The notes under the pieces: generated by a model
Database searches by the model: none
What the model was told of the DNA's origin: nothing
What the model saw: only the letters and a program-made list of their open reading frames with translations
Shown: positions 46,040 to 54,347 of the stretch, piece after piece
Layout of the letters: the number at the start of each line of letters is the position of its first letter
Position numbering within the stretch: position 1 is the first letter of the stretch
Source of the DNA: M1-B18 sp048264125
GTDB lineage: Bacteria > Bacillota > Clostridia > Peptostreptococcales > Natronincolaceae
Length of the DNA stretch: 64,000 bases
Assembly: GCA_048264125.1 (NCBI GenBank)
Contig: JBLXDM010000006.1
Location: 1 to 64,000 of the forward strand
Direction: 5' to 3'
Program-made: the position numbers and the translations under genes

Positions 46040-46591
46040 ATGATCTATGTTGCTTTACTGCGAGGGATAAATGTTGGTGGTAAAAATAAGGTAGACATGA
46101 AGATACTCAAAGAAACCTTTTTACGAGTAGGAATGAAATCGGTGGTTACGTATATTAATTCAGGAAATGTTGTTTTCGTTGAGGAAGGACACACAAGGGC
46201 TCAAATATCCTCACTTTTAGAGAAGGCAATATTTGACGATTTTCAATTAGAAATAAAGGTGTTGATACGCAGCATAGAGGATTTTGAAGTAATAATGAAG
46301 ACCTTGCCGGATTTTTGGAAAAATGATAAAGATATGAAAAGTGATGTGCTTTTCCTATGGGAGGAAATTGATAAGGAAACAATTAATACTAGCCTAACGA
46401 TTAAGCAGGACATTGATATGGTTTTATTCACATCGGGTGAGGTTTTATGGTCTGTCAGCAAAGAGAATGTGACTAGAAGTGGCTTAATGAAGGTTGTTGG
46501 TACAGGTTTATATAAAAAGATGACTGTTAGAAATGTCAATACTACCAGAAAAATTTATGAAATTATGAAAGAACTAGAAGATCTTACTTAA
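46040..46591 (+). CDS. DUF1697 family protein
   Basis: A 183-residue protein starting MIYVALLRGINVGGKNKVDM, followed by VVTYINSGNVVF, the signature of DUF1697. It is soluble and of unknown function. GGAGGAAAAAAC defines the ATG at 46040 over an in-frame upstream codon. Confidence 0.88.
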   Translation: MIYVALLRGINVGGKNKVDMKILKETFLRVGMKSVVTYINSGNVVFVEEGHTRAQISSLLEKAIFDDFQLEIKVLIRSIEDFEVIMKTLPDFWKNDKDMKSDVLFLWEEIDKETINTSLTIKQDIDMVLFTSGEVLWSVSKENVTRSGLMKVVGTGLYKKMTVRNVNTTRKIYEIMKELEDLT

Positions 46592-46663
46592 GGGATTTCG
46601 TGTCCCGACAATCTACGAAGAGCTGGGACAATTAACCCGTTGTCTCCTAAGGAGTGGTTTACA

Positions 46664-47515
46664 TTGAAGGAAAGAAGAGAAAAAAGCATAGCCTTTATTG
46701 GAATAACATATTTGTTAACTATGTTATTTCATTTTATATTGCAAATACAGGGAGGGCACTCGAATCCAGTAAGCCTTGACCTACTTGGTATACCTATGCT
46801 ATTTCCTTTTATTGCGGTAATAATATTACAAAAGAGCTTTTTAAAAGAAGGGCTTAAATCAGATATTAAATTATCTCTTCAGCATAATAGATGGCTTTTA
46901 TATGCGCTGCTAATACCTATATTAATGTCATTGCTTTTAAATATGATGGGCATTATTTTATTTGAAAATCAAGTCATTGGTATAAATGAAGCTTTAAAAA
47001 TATTAGGAATAAATATAGCTGTAGGTATATCAATTGCATCCATCTCTGCCTTTTTTGAAGAAGTGGGATGGAGAGGCTTTTTATATACGCAACTAAAGGA
47101 TTTGGGCATTGCAAAATCTTCAATACTAACTGGTATTGCATGGGCTGTATGGCATATTCCGGTTGCGGCATGGTACAAGTATATAGATAATCCCATAAAA
47201 GGTTCAATAATTAACACTTTACAACTGATGATACTTTCTCTAATTATTAGCTACATTAGATACAAGTCTAGGTCTGTTATTGCTGCTACACTAATACATG
47301 GGCTGATGAATACACTATTTCTTTCTTCCGCGGCTATATTTTTTACCACTACAAATATCTTTCATATTGAGTGGGTAAGAATCCTAATAGGAATTGTAAC
47401 CTTGCTTGGTATTCTCTTATATGAGTATAATAAGCAAAGACGAGAAAATAGAGACATTATTTTTAGTGAAGGGAAGGAATGTCTTTCTTATATAAAAACC
47501 GCAGCTAAGAGATAG
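46664..47515 (+). CDS. CPBP family intramembrane metalloprotease
   Basis: A 283-residue membrane protein with the CPBP/CAAX protease motifs EEVGWRGFLY, WHIPV and HGLMNT in successive helices. Such proteins act in prenyl-protein processing, bacteriocin self-immunity or peptide maturation. TTG 46664 is preferred (AAGGAG nine bases upstream) to the in-frame TTG at 46640. A weak TGTCCC/GGGACA hairpin lies between it and the preceding gene. Confidence 0.88.
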   Translation: MKERREKSIAFIGITYLLTMLFHFILQIQGGHSNPVSLDLLGIPMLFPFIAVIILQKSFLKEGLKSDIKLSLQHNRWLLYALLIPILMSLLLNMMGIILFENQVIGINEALKILGINIAVGISIASISAFFEEVGWRGFLYTQLKDLGIAKSSILTGIAWAVWHIPVAAWYKYIDNPIKGSIINTLQLMILSLIISYIRYKSRSVIAATLIHGLMNTLFLSSAAIFFTTTNIFHIEWVRILIGIVTLLGILLYEYNKQRRENRDIIFSEGKECLSYIKTAAKR

Positions 47516-47548
47516 GTTAATCCTATCACAGTTAACACAGGTTTTTTC

Positions 47549-48424
47549 TTATTTAGAATCCCTTTCTCTATACTGCAAATACTCCAAAAATCCCTTAGCA
47601 GCAATCGAAAGCAACTTCTTGTCCCGCATAGCAACACCAATATTTCTAAAGGCAGGAGACTCAAGCTCCTTTGCTATTATATTGTAGGGATTGCGCTGCA
47701 AAATCAATTTTGGCAATATACTGATACCCAGACCATTTTCCACCATTGACATGATTGAATAGTCATCCCAGGTTGTAAAATGAATACGGGGTGAGATATT
47801 GTGCTGCTGAAATATCTCGGAGATTTCAGCATTTGTCCCCTTTTCCAGCAGCATAAAGGGACTATTCAATAATTCACCTATGGGAAATCTATCGCAGGCT
47901 GCTAGGGGATGGTCCAGAGGAAGCACCACCAGAAATGGGTCTTGCTCCAAAAATACGGATTCCAGCTGCACTCTTGTGGGGAGTCTCAAAAACCCGAAAT
48001 CTACACGTCCTTCTAAAATCCAGCCCTCGATCTCTGCATAATCCCCCAGCAGAAGCTCAAAACTAATCTGAGGATAGTTTTTCTGAAAAATCTTTATCAT
48101 ATTAGGCAGCCAATGGGTTGCAACGCTGGAGAAGGTGCCGATACGAATTAGACCGGATTCCATACCATGCAGCTCTTCGATTTGTGTCATTAGAATATCA
48201 TGCTCGTTGCATATTCGTTGCAGCTGCGGCAATAGCTTTAGGCCATCGGAGGTTAAGCTGACCCCGGCCCTGCCTCGTTCAAGAAGGCATACGCCCCATT
48301 CTGTTTCCAAATCGTTGATCATACGGCTGATGCCGGATTGTGTGTAGTTTAAAGCCTCTGCAGCCTTTGTAAAGCTGCCATGCTCCACAGATTTAACAAA
48401 TGCCATATATTTTTGAATATTCAT
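47549..48424 (-). CDS. LysR family transcriptional regulator
   Basis: A 291-residue regulator. The N-terminal winged helix (MAFVKSVEHGSFTKAAEALNYTQSGISRMI) is followed by a periplasmic-binding-protein-like effector domain. The start at 48424 has AAGGAA at about 8 bases, and the longer in-frame reading is not needed. It is divergent from the YbaK and DMT-exporter genes across a 126-base gap and probably controls them. Confidence 0.92.
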   Translation of the reverse strand: MNIQKYMAFVKSVEHGSFTKAAEALNYTQSGISRMINDLETEWGVCLLERGRAGVSLTSDGLKLLPQLQRICNEHDILMTQIEELHGMESGLIRIGTFSSVATHWLPNMIKIFQKNYPQISFELLLGDYAEIEGWILEGRVDFGFLRLPTRVQLESVFLEQDPFLVVLPLDHPLAACDRFPIGELLNSPFMLLEKGTNAEISEIFQQHNISPRIHFTTWDDYSIMSMVENGLGISILPKLILQRNPYNIIAKELESPAFRNIGVAMRDKKLLSIAAKGFLEYLQYRERDSK

Positions 48425-48550
48425 AGCACTATTCCTTCCATGAATGTTTGTCATATATACCATGACAAACATTTGTTTTTGTAATATATGCTATTATGAT
48501 ATACTATCATCATTAAATGTTCAAGTATAGAAAGGAATAGGTATAGAAGG

Positions 48551-49090
48551 ATGATTTTTGTAAGTGAAATTATAAAAAAAGCACCTGACTGCTATAAGTC
48601 TCCCCTGCATGAAATGGTTTATGAAGCTTTGGAAGAGCTACAGATTCCCTTTGAAAGGGTTGATACAGCTGAGGCAATTACTATGGAGGATTGCATCAGC
48701 ATCAGCCATAAATTAGATGCCAAGGTGGTAAAAACGCTATTTCTCTGCAATAGCCAGAAGACAGAGTTTTATTTACTCGTAACTACTGCAGATAAGCCCT
48801 TCAGGACAAAGGATTTCAGCAGGACCCTCGGTATTTCACGGGTTTCATTTGCTCCTGCAGAGCTGTTGGAAAGCATTTTGGGGGTAAAAATCGGAGCCGC
48901 AACAATATTTGGAGTTTTAAAGGATAAGGGCAATCGAGTGAGGGTTATTCTCGATAAGGACGTACTATTGGAAGAATGGTATGGATGTAGCGATGGAACT
49001 ACAACCGGGTATATGAAGGTGGAAACAAATCAGATTCTCAATAACCTTTTACCCTATACAAAACACATTCCGACTGTGATTGAAATTTAA
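48551..49090 (+). CDS. YbaK/ProX-type aminoacyl-tRNA editing domain protein
   Basis: A 179-residue protein of the YbaK/INS superfamily: SPLHEMVYEALEELQIPFERVDTAEAITMEDC, then KVVKTLFLCN with the catalytic-type Lys, and GAATIFGVLKDK with VILDKDVL. It resembles ProXp-ala/PrdX, which clear Ala-tRNA(Pro) in trans. Its stop is 25 bases before the DMT exporter start. A free-standing prolyl-tRNA editing enzyme next to an amino acid exporter mirrors the AlaX/AzlCD pair at 5-7.8 kb. Confidence 0.88.
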   Translation: MIFVSEIIKKAPDCYKSPLHEMVYEALEELQIPFERVDTAEAITMEDCISISHKLDAKVVKTLFLCNSQKTEFYLLVTTADKPFRTKDFSRTLGISRVSFAPAELLESILGVKIGAATIFGVLKDKGNRVRVILDKDVLLEEWYGCSDGTTTGYMKVETNQILNNLLPYTKHIPTVIEI

Positions 49091-49115
49091 ATGCGGAAAA
49101 GGAATGGTGTGTAAA

Positions 49116-50009
49116 ATGAAAAAAGCATATTTCAAATATATTGCTTCATTGCTGTTGTTTGGCTCAAATGGAATTGTTGCAAGTTATATTTTACTGAACA
49201 GCTATGAAATCGTATTTTTAAGAACCTTGATTGGCAGCCTATTTTTGATTTCGCTGTTTGCATTCTCTAAGCAAAAGCCACGGTTTTGGAAAAACAAAGC
49301 CCACTCCTTATATTTAGTTGCCTCAGGTATGGCTATGGGTGCGGGATGGATATTTTTATATGAGGCGTACCAGCTAATCGGTGTAAGTATCGCTACCCTT
49401 GCATATTATTGTGGCCCCATGATTGTAATGGTCCTATCTCCAGTATTATTCAAGGAGAGGCTATCCATTTCTAAGCTGATTGGATTTCTTGCGGTAATTA
49501 TAGGAATGCTATGTGTAAACGGACAGGTTTTTTCACAGGGCAGAATTACCTGGGGACTGATATGCGGCATATTAGCAGCCGTTATGTACGCTGTTATGGT
49601 GGTATTTAATAAAAGAGCTCTTAGCATAACCGGACTGGAAAATGCCATGTGGCAGCTAATAGCAAGCTTCATAACAGTAACAGCCTTTGTGGGTCTGAAG
49701 CAAGGCTTTATAATCAATATTACACAGGAAAATCTTTTGCCCATACTGTTATTAGGGGTAGTAAATACAGGAATTGGCTGCTACTTTTATTTTTCCGCCA
49801 TTGGAAATCTGCAGATACAGTCGGTGTCAATCTGTGGCTACATAGAGCCCTTCTCTGCATTGCTCTTTTCAGCAGCAATTTTAGGAGAAAAGCTAAGTCT
49901 TCTGCAGATAGCCGGTGCTGCGCTAATTTTAGGTGGCGCTGTATTTGGAGAATTAGTTCGTCCTAGAAAAAAACAGCTGTGGCAAGAAGAAAAGCTACTA
50001 TTAGGTTAA
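49116..50009 (+). CDS. EamA/DMT superfamily transporter
   Basis: A 297-residue protein with ten hydrophobic helices in two EamA repeats (FGSNGIVASYILL; ICGILAAVMYAVMVVFNKRAL) and a basic C-terminus. DMT members usually export amino acids or metabolites. ATG 49116, with AAAAGGAATGG upstream, is preferred over an in-frame TTG at 49080 that overlaps the yabK-type gene. Confidence 0.9.
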   Translation: MKKAYFKYIASLLLFGSNGIVASYILLNSYEIVFLRTLIGSLFLISLFAFSKQKPRFWKNKAHSLYLVASGMAMGAGWIFLYEAYQLIGVSIATLAYYCGPMIVMVLSPVLFKERLSISKLIGFLAVIIGMLCVNGQVFSQGRITWGLICGILAAVMYAVMVVFNKRALSITGLENAMWQLIASFITVTAFVGLKQGFIINITQENLLPILLLGVVNTGIGCYFYFSAIGNLQIQSVSICGYIEPFSALLFSAAILGEKLSLLQIAGAALILGGAVFGELVRPRKKQLWQEEKLLLG

Positions 50010-50046
50010 TGCCTGAATACTATCAGAAAGCTGCCCTATAAAAGGG

Positions 50047-50096
50047 AAAGGGCGTAGCGGCAGTGTATAAGTATAACTGCAGTGCAACGCCCTTTT
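50047..50096. terminator. Terminator between converging EamA and regulator genes
   Basis: AAAGGGCGT and ACGCCCTTTT form an outer stem around an inner CGGCAGT/ACTGC-type stem. The T run suits the plus strand and AAAGGG gives a weaker minus-strand run. Confidence 0.75.
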
Positions 50097-50126
50097 GCAG
50101 CCTTCATAATCATGCTTATTATATCC

Positions 50127-51446
50127 TTATATCAAAAGCTTCAGAATTCTACTAGGTCTTCCAGCCTTGCCAACTATTTTTTTACCAACCATCTCTATAT
50201 AGCCCGCCTGTTCAAGCCTTTCAATAATTCTGTTCATGCTTCTAAGGGAATTTCCAAACTCCTCAGACAGCTCTAAGCTGGTGAAGGTCGCCTTTTTATA
50301 TATGTCCATAATACATTTTAGCTGATAGATGCTGTTAATGCTGACGCCGCTTTTTTCAGAGATGTCTTTAAAGGAGAGATCTAGGGGCGAAATATTGCCG
50401 GTGGCTTTATCCAGTGGTGTAATTCTCTCCATTCGATTTCTATCGTATACTACAAAGCATTGGTTTCCACCCATCTTCAGAGCTTTATTTTTTCCAACGA
50501 CTGCATTTGACTTGGCTTCCCTCGCTGTGATTCCAAAGCCAATGCCAACACTAACTGTGTTGTTGGTTTTATTCTTTATGGAGTTCAGTATGGCAAGCTC
50601 CCTTAAATTTTTTGTTTCAAATTCAACTATTTGCTTTGTTGTGAAGAGCAAATAATTTTTTTCTGTTTCTATTACAGCAGCTTGAATGCGTTGTGTAAAT
50701 TTATACACCTCTTCAGTTATTTTAGATTTTTGGAGCATAATGCTGTATTCGTTCTCGGATATTAGGTCGTATTCATTATTGATATCTATTTCAATGGATA
50801 TCACGACAATCTGACTAACGCTCATATTTTCAAGTCTAATCTTCTCCAGCAGGTCATATAGCTTGTTCTTGATGGCATTTTCATTAGGGGTTAAGAGGAG
50901 GCTTGGTATCTGATGTGCTCGGAGCATTCTGTAGACAGAGGAAATCCCGGTAATGCTAATTAAGCTTGGGTGTGCGAAATAGTTGTCTTTGTGAAACCTA
51001 TATAGATCGTCTATAAGGGTTTCGCTAAAAATATCAAGCTTTGATACATAGGCCGAATATTGCTTTGGGCTAAGGCCAAAGTCTTCATATATAGCTCTTA
51101 CAGAATCCTCTGAATAAGAGTCAATGCTTATTTGGGTGATGTCCATATTATGCTTAAGGCTGGCCTCCAGTAAAATCCGCTGTAGTTGGCTTTCGTCGTT
51201 TTCGATATATACCCAAGGATTTTGAGAATGCATGTTGTGATTCATAATATCATAAAGAATTTTTCCGGTAAAAATGATACCATCAAAATCATTAATATGC
51301 GCCTTTAGATAATTAACGGTTGTTTGTATATGGCTCATTTCATTAGTTTCTATGGGGTAGCCATCTATATTGGGAAAGCTCTTATCTATCACATGCTGGA
51401 TACGTTTGATGTTGTCAGTATGACCTACAATTCCGATTCTTTTCAT
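50127..51446 (-). CDS. Putative transcriptional regulator of the tryptophanase gene
   Basis: A 439-residue protein. Residues 1-180 are uncertain. About 200-335 resemble the nucleotide-cyclase/GTP-cyclohydrolase III fold (IVVISIEIDINNEYD; VSVGIGFGITAREAKSNAVVGKNKAL with GGNQCFVVYD). The C-terminus (about 360-439) is a winged helix with LSEEFGNSLRSMNRIIERLEQAGYIEMVGKK. It is transcribed divergently from tryptophanase across 184 bases, so it is a good candidate regulator. Whether the cyclase-like domain binds a nucleotide or another ligand is unknown. Confidence 0.7.
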   Translation of the reverse strand: MKRIGIVGHTDNIKRIQHVIDKSFPNIDGYPIETNEMSHIQTTVNYLKAHINDFDGIIFTGKILYDIMNHNMHSQNPWVYIENDESQLQRILLEASLKHNMDITQISIDSYSEDSVRAIYEDFGLSPKQYSAYVSKLDIFSETLIDDLYRFHKDNYFAHPSLISITGISSVYRMLRAHQIPSLLLTPNENAIKNKLYDLLEKIRLENMSVSQIVVISIEIDINNEYDLISENEYSIMLQKSKITEEVYKFTQRIQAAVIETEKNYLLFTTKQIVEFETKNLRELAILNSIKNKTNNTVSVGIGFGITAREAKSNAVVGKNKALKMGGNQCFVVYDRNRMERITPLDKATGNISPLDLSFKDISEKSGVSINSIYQLKCIMDIYKKATFTSLELSEEFGNSLRSMNRIIERLEQAGYIEMVGKKIVGKAGRPSRILKLLI

Positions 51447-51630
51447 CCTAATACCATCCTTTTTCCTTCTACAAATTTTAAATAATCCTTATTAGCCGTT
51501 GTTATATGCTAATACTTTCGCCTCAATTTCAATTTTAGAGCAAAAAATAATTAAAGTCAAATTAAAGACACTATAAGGGCTAGTATATGTATGCTAAGCT
51601 TTAATCAATAAATCACAAGGGGGAATAATA

Positions 51631-53010
51631 GTGATCAAATATGTTGCGGAACCTTTTAAAATCAAAATGGTTGAGCCACTGAAAATGACAACAAGGGCAG
51701 AAAGAGAAGAGAAGCTAAAGGCAGCTAATTACAATCTTTTCGGCATTGAGTCTGACGATGTTTATATCGATTTACTGACGGATAGTGGTACTGGCGCTAT
51801 GAGTGATGCTCAGTGGGCAGGGATTATGACTGGTGATGAATCATATGCCGGGGCAAGAGGCTATAAAAGGCTTCAAAATACAGTTAAGGATATATTCAAC
51901 TATAAGTACTGCCAGCCGGTTCACCAGGGTAGAGCAGCAGAGCAGGTTTTATTTCCATGCCTGCTTAAGAAGGGGCAAAAATGCATCTCTAATATGCACT
52001 TCGATACGACAAGAGGACATGTAGGGCTTGTTGGTGCAAGGGCAGTTGACATTGTTGTGCCTGAAGCAAAGGATACTCAAACATATGTACCATTTAAAGG
52101 CAACATGGATGTCGAAAGATTGGATGCTTATATAAAAGAAGTGGGTGCTGAAAACGTTGGCCTTATCATTATGACAATAACCAACAATTCTGCAGGTGGA
52201 CAGCCGGTTTCTATGGCAAACATTAGAGCCACAAGAGAAATTGCAAATAAGTACGGCATAACAATGATAATCGACGCTGCCAGATATGCAGAAAATGCTT
52301 ATTTCATAAAGGTAAGAGAAGAGGGCTATGCAGATGTTGAAATTATAGACATTGTTCGGGAAATGTTCAGCTATGCTGATGCCTTTACAATGAGTGCTAA
52401 AAAAGACGCCATAGTAAACATGGGTGGTCTTATCGGTGTTAGAGAATCTGAAGAGCTATATACTAAGGTAAAGGGTCTGACTATTCCATACGAGGGCTTT
52501 GTAACCTATGGCGGTCTGGCTGGCAGAGATATCGAGGCTCTTAGCATCGGGCTATATGAAGGCCTAGATAAAGACTATCTAAGATACAGAATTGGTCAGG
52601 TTGAATACATTGGTGCAAAGCTTAAAGAAGCAGGAATCGCCTTCCAATACCCAGTAGGTGGTCATGCAGTATTCCTAGATGCGAAAGCCTTATTACCACA
52701 TATTCCTTACTTCCAGTTCCCAGGTCATGCGCTGGCGTGTGAGCTATACCTTGAAGCGGGTATCAGATCCTGTGATATCGGATCTTATCTGCTAGATTTA
52801 GACCCAGAGACGGGAGAGCAGCAGGAAGCAGAAATGGAGTTTACAAGACTAGCAATTCCAAGAAGAGTATATACTCAAGCACACTTTGATGTAGTTGTTG
52901 AGGCACTGATCAACATTAAGAAAAAAGCAAACGAAATCAAGGGCTATGAGATTTTATGGCAACCGCCTGTGCTAAGACACTTTACAGCAAAGCTCAGACC
53001 CATTGAATAA
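51631..53010 (+). CDS. tnaA: Tryptophanase
   Basis: A 459-residue PLP beta-eliminating lyase that cleaves tryptophan to indole, pyruvate and ammonia. The PLP Lys is in TMSAKKDAIVNMGG (probably Lys258), with Tyr72 in DESYAG. It separates from tyrosine phenol-lyase at three sites: Asp125 (HFDTT) instead of Thr124, Ile383 (CDIGSYLL) instead of Arg381, and His450 (LRHFTAKL) instead of Phe448. All three match E. coli TnaA. Start GTG 51631 follows AAGGGGGAATAATA. No tnaC-like Trp-containing leader peptide is visible upstream, so regulation probably depends on the divergent regulator. Confidence 0.93.
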   Translation: MIKYVAEPFKIKMVEPLKMTTRAEREEKLKAANYNLFGIESDDVYIDLLTDSGTGAMSDAQWAGIMTGDESYAGARGYKRLQNTVKDIFNYKYCQPVHQGRAAEQVLFPCLLKKGQKCISNMHFDTTRGHVGLVGARAVDIVVPEAKDTQTYVPFKGNMDVERLDAYIKEVGAENVGLIIMTITNNSAGGQPVSMANIRATREIANKYGITMIIDAARYAENAYFIKVREEGYADVEIIDIVREMFSYADAFTMSAKKDAIVNMGGLIGVRESEELYTKVKGLTIPYEGFVTYGGLAGRDIEALSIGLYEGLDKDYLRYRIGQVEYIGAKLKEAGIAFQYPVGGHAVFLDAKALLPHIPYFQFPGHALACELYLEAGIRSCDIGSYLLDLDPETGEQQEAEMEFTRLAIPRRVYTQAHFDVVVEALINIKKKANEIKGYEILWQPPVLRHFTAKLRPIE

Positions 53011-53046
53011 GTAAATATTAGTATTTTATAAAATAATAAAAATAAA

Positions 53047-53108
53047 GAAACCCCCGATTTGATATGATGAGTTAACTTGGACTAAATCATTCAAACGGGG
53101 GATTTTTA
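53047..53108. terminator. Terminator between converging tryptophanase and iclR-type genes
   Basis: CCCCCG and CGGGGG flank an extended stem (TTTGATATGAT with ATCATTCAAA) and ATTTTT follows. It is a strong bidirectional-looking terminator. Confidence 0.85.
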
Positions 53109-53109
53109 C

Positions 53110-53913
53110 TTAATATAATTGGTTTTTAAAGGTAAGGCCTTCTATATCGATATTAATTGTCGTGAAGTAGGTCTCTATTTTTTGTTTAGCCCCCAATAAA
53201 AGCTCTTTAGCCAGCGCCATTTTTTCCTCTGAAGCACGGAAGGTGGGGATACTTATGCTAAGTGCAGCGATTGTTTTATCCCTACTATTAAGAGGAATCG
53301 CTAAGCAGCTCAGATGCTCGGTTACCTCTTCGACCTCCCGGGCTACATGATTATCACCTATCTGATAAAGCTGCTCCGCTAAAACCTCAAAATTTGTTAT
53401 GGTATTTTTGGTATAGGACTTTAATCCATCTGGATAAAGAAGCTTTAGCTCCTCTATGCCAAAACGATGTAATAAAGCCTTGCCTAAGGCGGTGCAATAG
53501 GCAGGCAGCCGTTTCCCCACATGGGAAATGAGTCGAATGTCAATCTTTTTATCTGGGTCCACCTTCAAAACATATAGGACTTGGCCGCCATCCAATATAC
53601 CCATCTGACAGGTTTCATCGACTTCGTTAACTATATATTTAATTTCATTATTTATAAATTCAAGAACATTTTTGTTGCTGGAAAAAGAAGCACCAACACA
53701 GAAGGAAGCAATACCGACGGTATATTTTAAAGTTGGTTTATCTAAAAAGACAAATCTTCGATCCAGCATAGTCTGTATTATAGGGAAAATAGTACTTTTA
53801 GGTGCACTAATAGCCTCAGCTATACCTGTTAAAGTTAGACCATCCGGGTGAGCAGATAATAGCTCTAAAATATTTAGAACTCTTTCAGTCGGCTTATGTA
53901 TGCTTTTGATCAT
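53110..53913 (-). CDS. IclR family transcriptional regulator
   Basis: A 267-residue regulator. An N-terminal winged helix (ERVLNILELLSAHPDGLTLTGIAEAISAPKSTIF) is followed by the IclR effector domain (about 80-260) with LPAYCTALGKALL and SLSIPTFR. The start at 53913 has GGAGGTAATATA upstream; the longer in-frame reading lacks one. It lies divergent to the GntP operon, whose promoter carries two palindromic sites, so it most likely represses or activates that operon according to a sugar-acid signal. Confidence 0.92.
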   Translation of the reverse strand: MIKSIHKPTERVLNILELLSAHPDGLTLTGIAEAISAPKSTIFPIIQTMLDRRFVFLDKPTLKYTVGIASFCVGASFSSNKNVLEFINNEIKYIVNEVDETCQMGILDGGQVLYVLKVDPDKKIDIRLISHVGKRLPAYCTALGKALLHRFGIEELKLLYPDGLKSYTKNTITNFEVLAEQLYQIGDNHVAREVEEVTEHLSCLAIPLNSRDKTIAALSISIPTFRASEEKMALAKELLLGAKQKIETYFTTINIDIEGLTFKNQLY

Positions 53914-54050
53914 TATATTACCTCCATCTAAAAATATGACACCAGTATCTTTATAATAGCAGATAACAATAACCATATCAAATTAAAGAGAGAATAGAAA
54001 GAATTGAAATAATATTGAAATAATATTTAGAAATATTTTGCTTCATAATA

Positions 54051-54079
54051 TTGACTCTCTAAAAAGGCTATGTTATTAT
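54051..54079 (+). promoter_or_regulatory. Sigma-A promoter of the sugar-acid operon
   Basis: TTGACT (54051-54056), 17-base spacer, TATTAT (54074-54079). The predicted start near 54086 abuts the two operators. The leader then runs about 260 bases to the gntP start. Confidence 0.7.
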
Positions 54080-54088
54080 TTACACAAG

Positions 54089-54123
54089 GTTTGTAATAAC
54101 AAACAACGTTTGTATATACGAAC
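54089..54123. promoter_or_regulatory. Two tandem operator palindromes (probable IclR sites)
   Basis: GTTTGTAATAACAAAC (54089-54104) is a perfect inverted repeat, and GTTTGTATATACGAAC (54108-54123) is nearly so. The centres are 19 bases apart, roughly two helical turns, and both lie just downstream of the predicted transcription start. Confidence 0.75.
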
Positions 54124-54347
54124 TTAATAAAATGGCCATTTGAATTTTATTATGAAGGGGGAGCTTAGCCGATCAATTTAGTAAGGTATTGGCAGCAGGG
54201 GCAGGTCACTTTAATTTCAAGGGCACAGTAGCTTAGGGGAGGAGTCTATATTCCTTATTTTTTTCAAAAGTGGGTAAACGATTTCTACCTAAGAAAAATT
54301 AGTGCTGTTTAAAAAGAAATTATAAAAATTAGAGGGGGAAAAATTAA

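Noticed and set aside
51447..51630. TnaC-like leader peptide upstream of tryptophanase
   Set aside because: The only short frame with a start near the gene (atgtatgctaagctttaa) has no Trp codon or binding site.
51631..53010. Tyrosine phenol-lyase
   Set aside because: Thr124, Arg381 and Phe448 of that enzyme are replaced by the Asp, Ile and His typical of tryptophanase.
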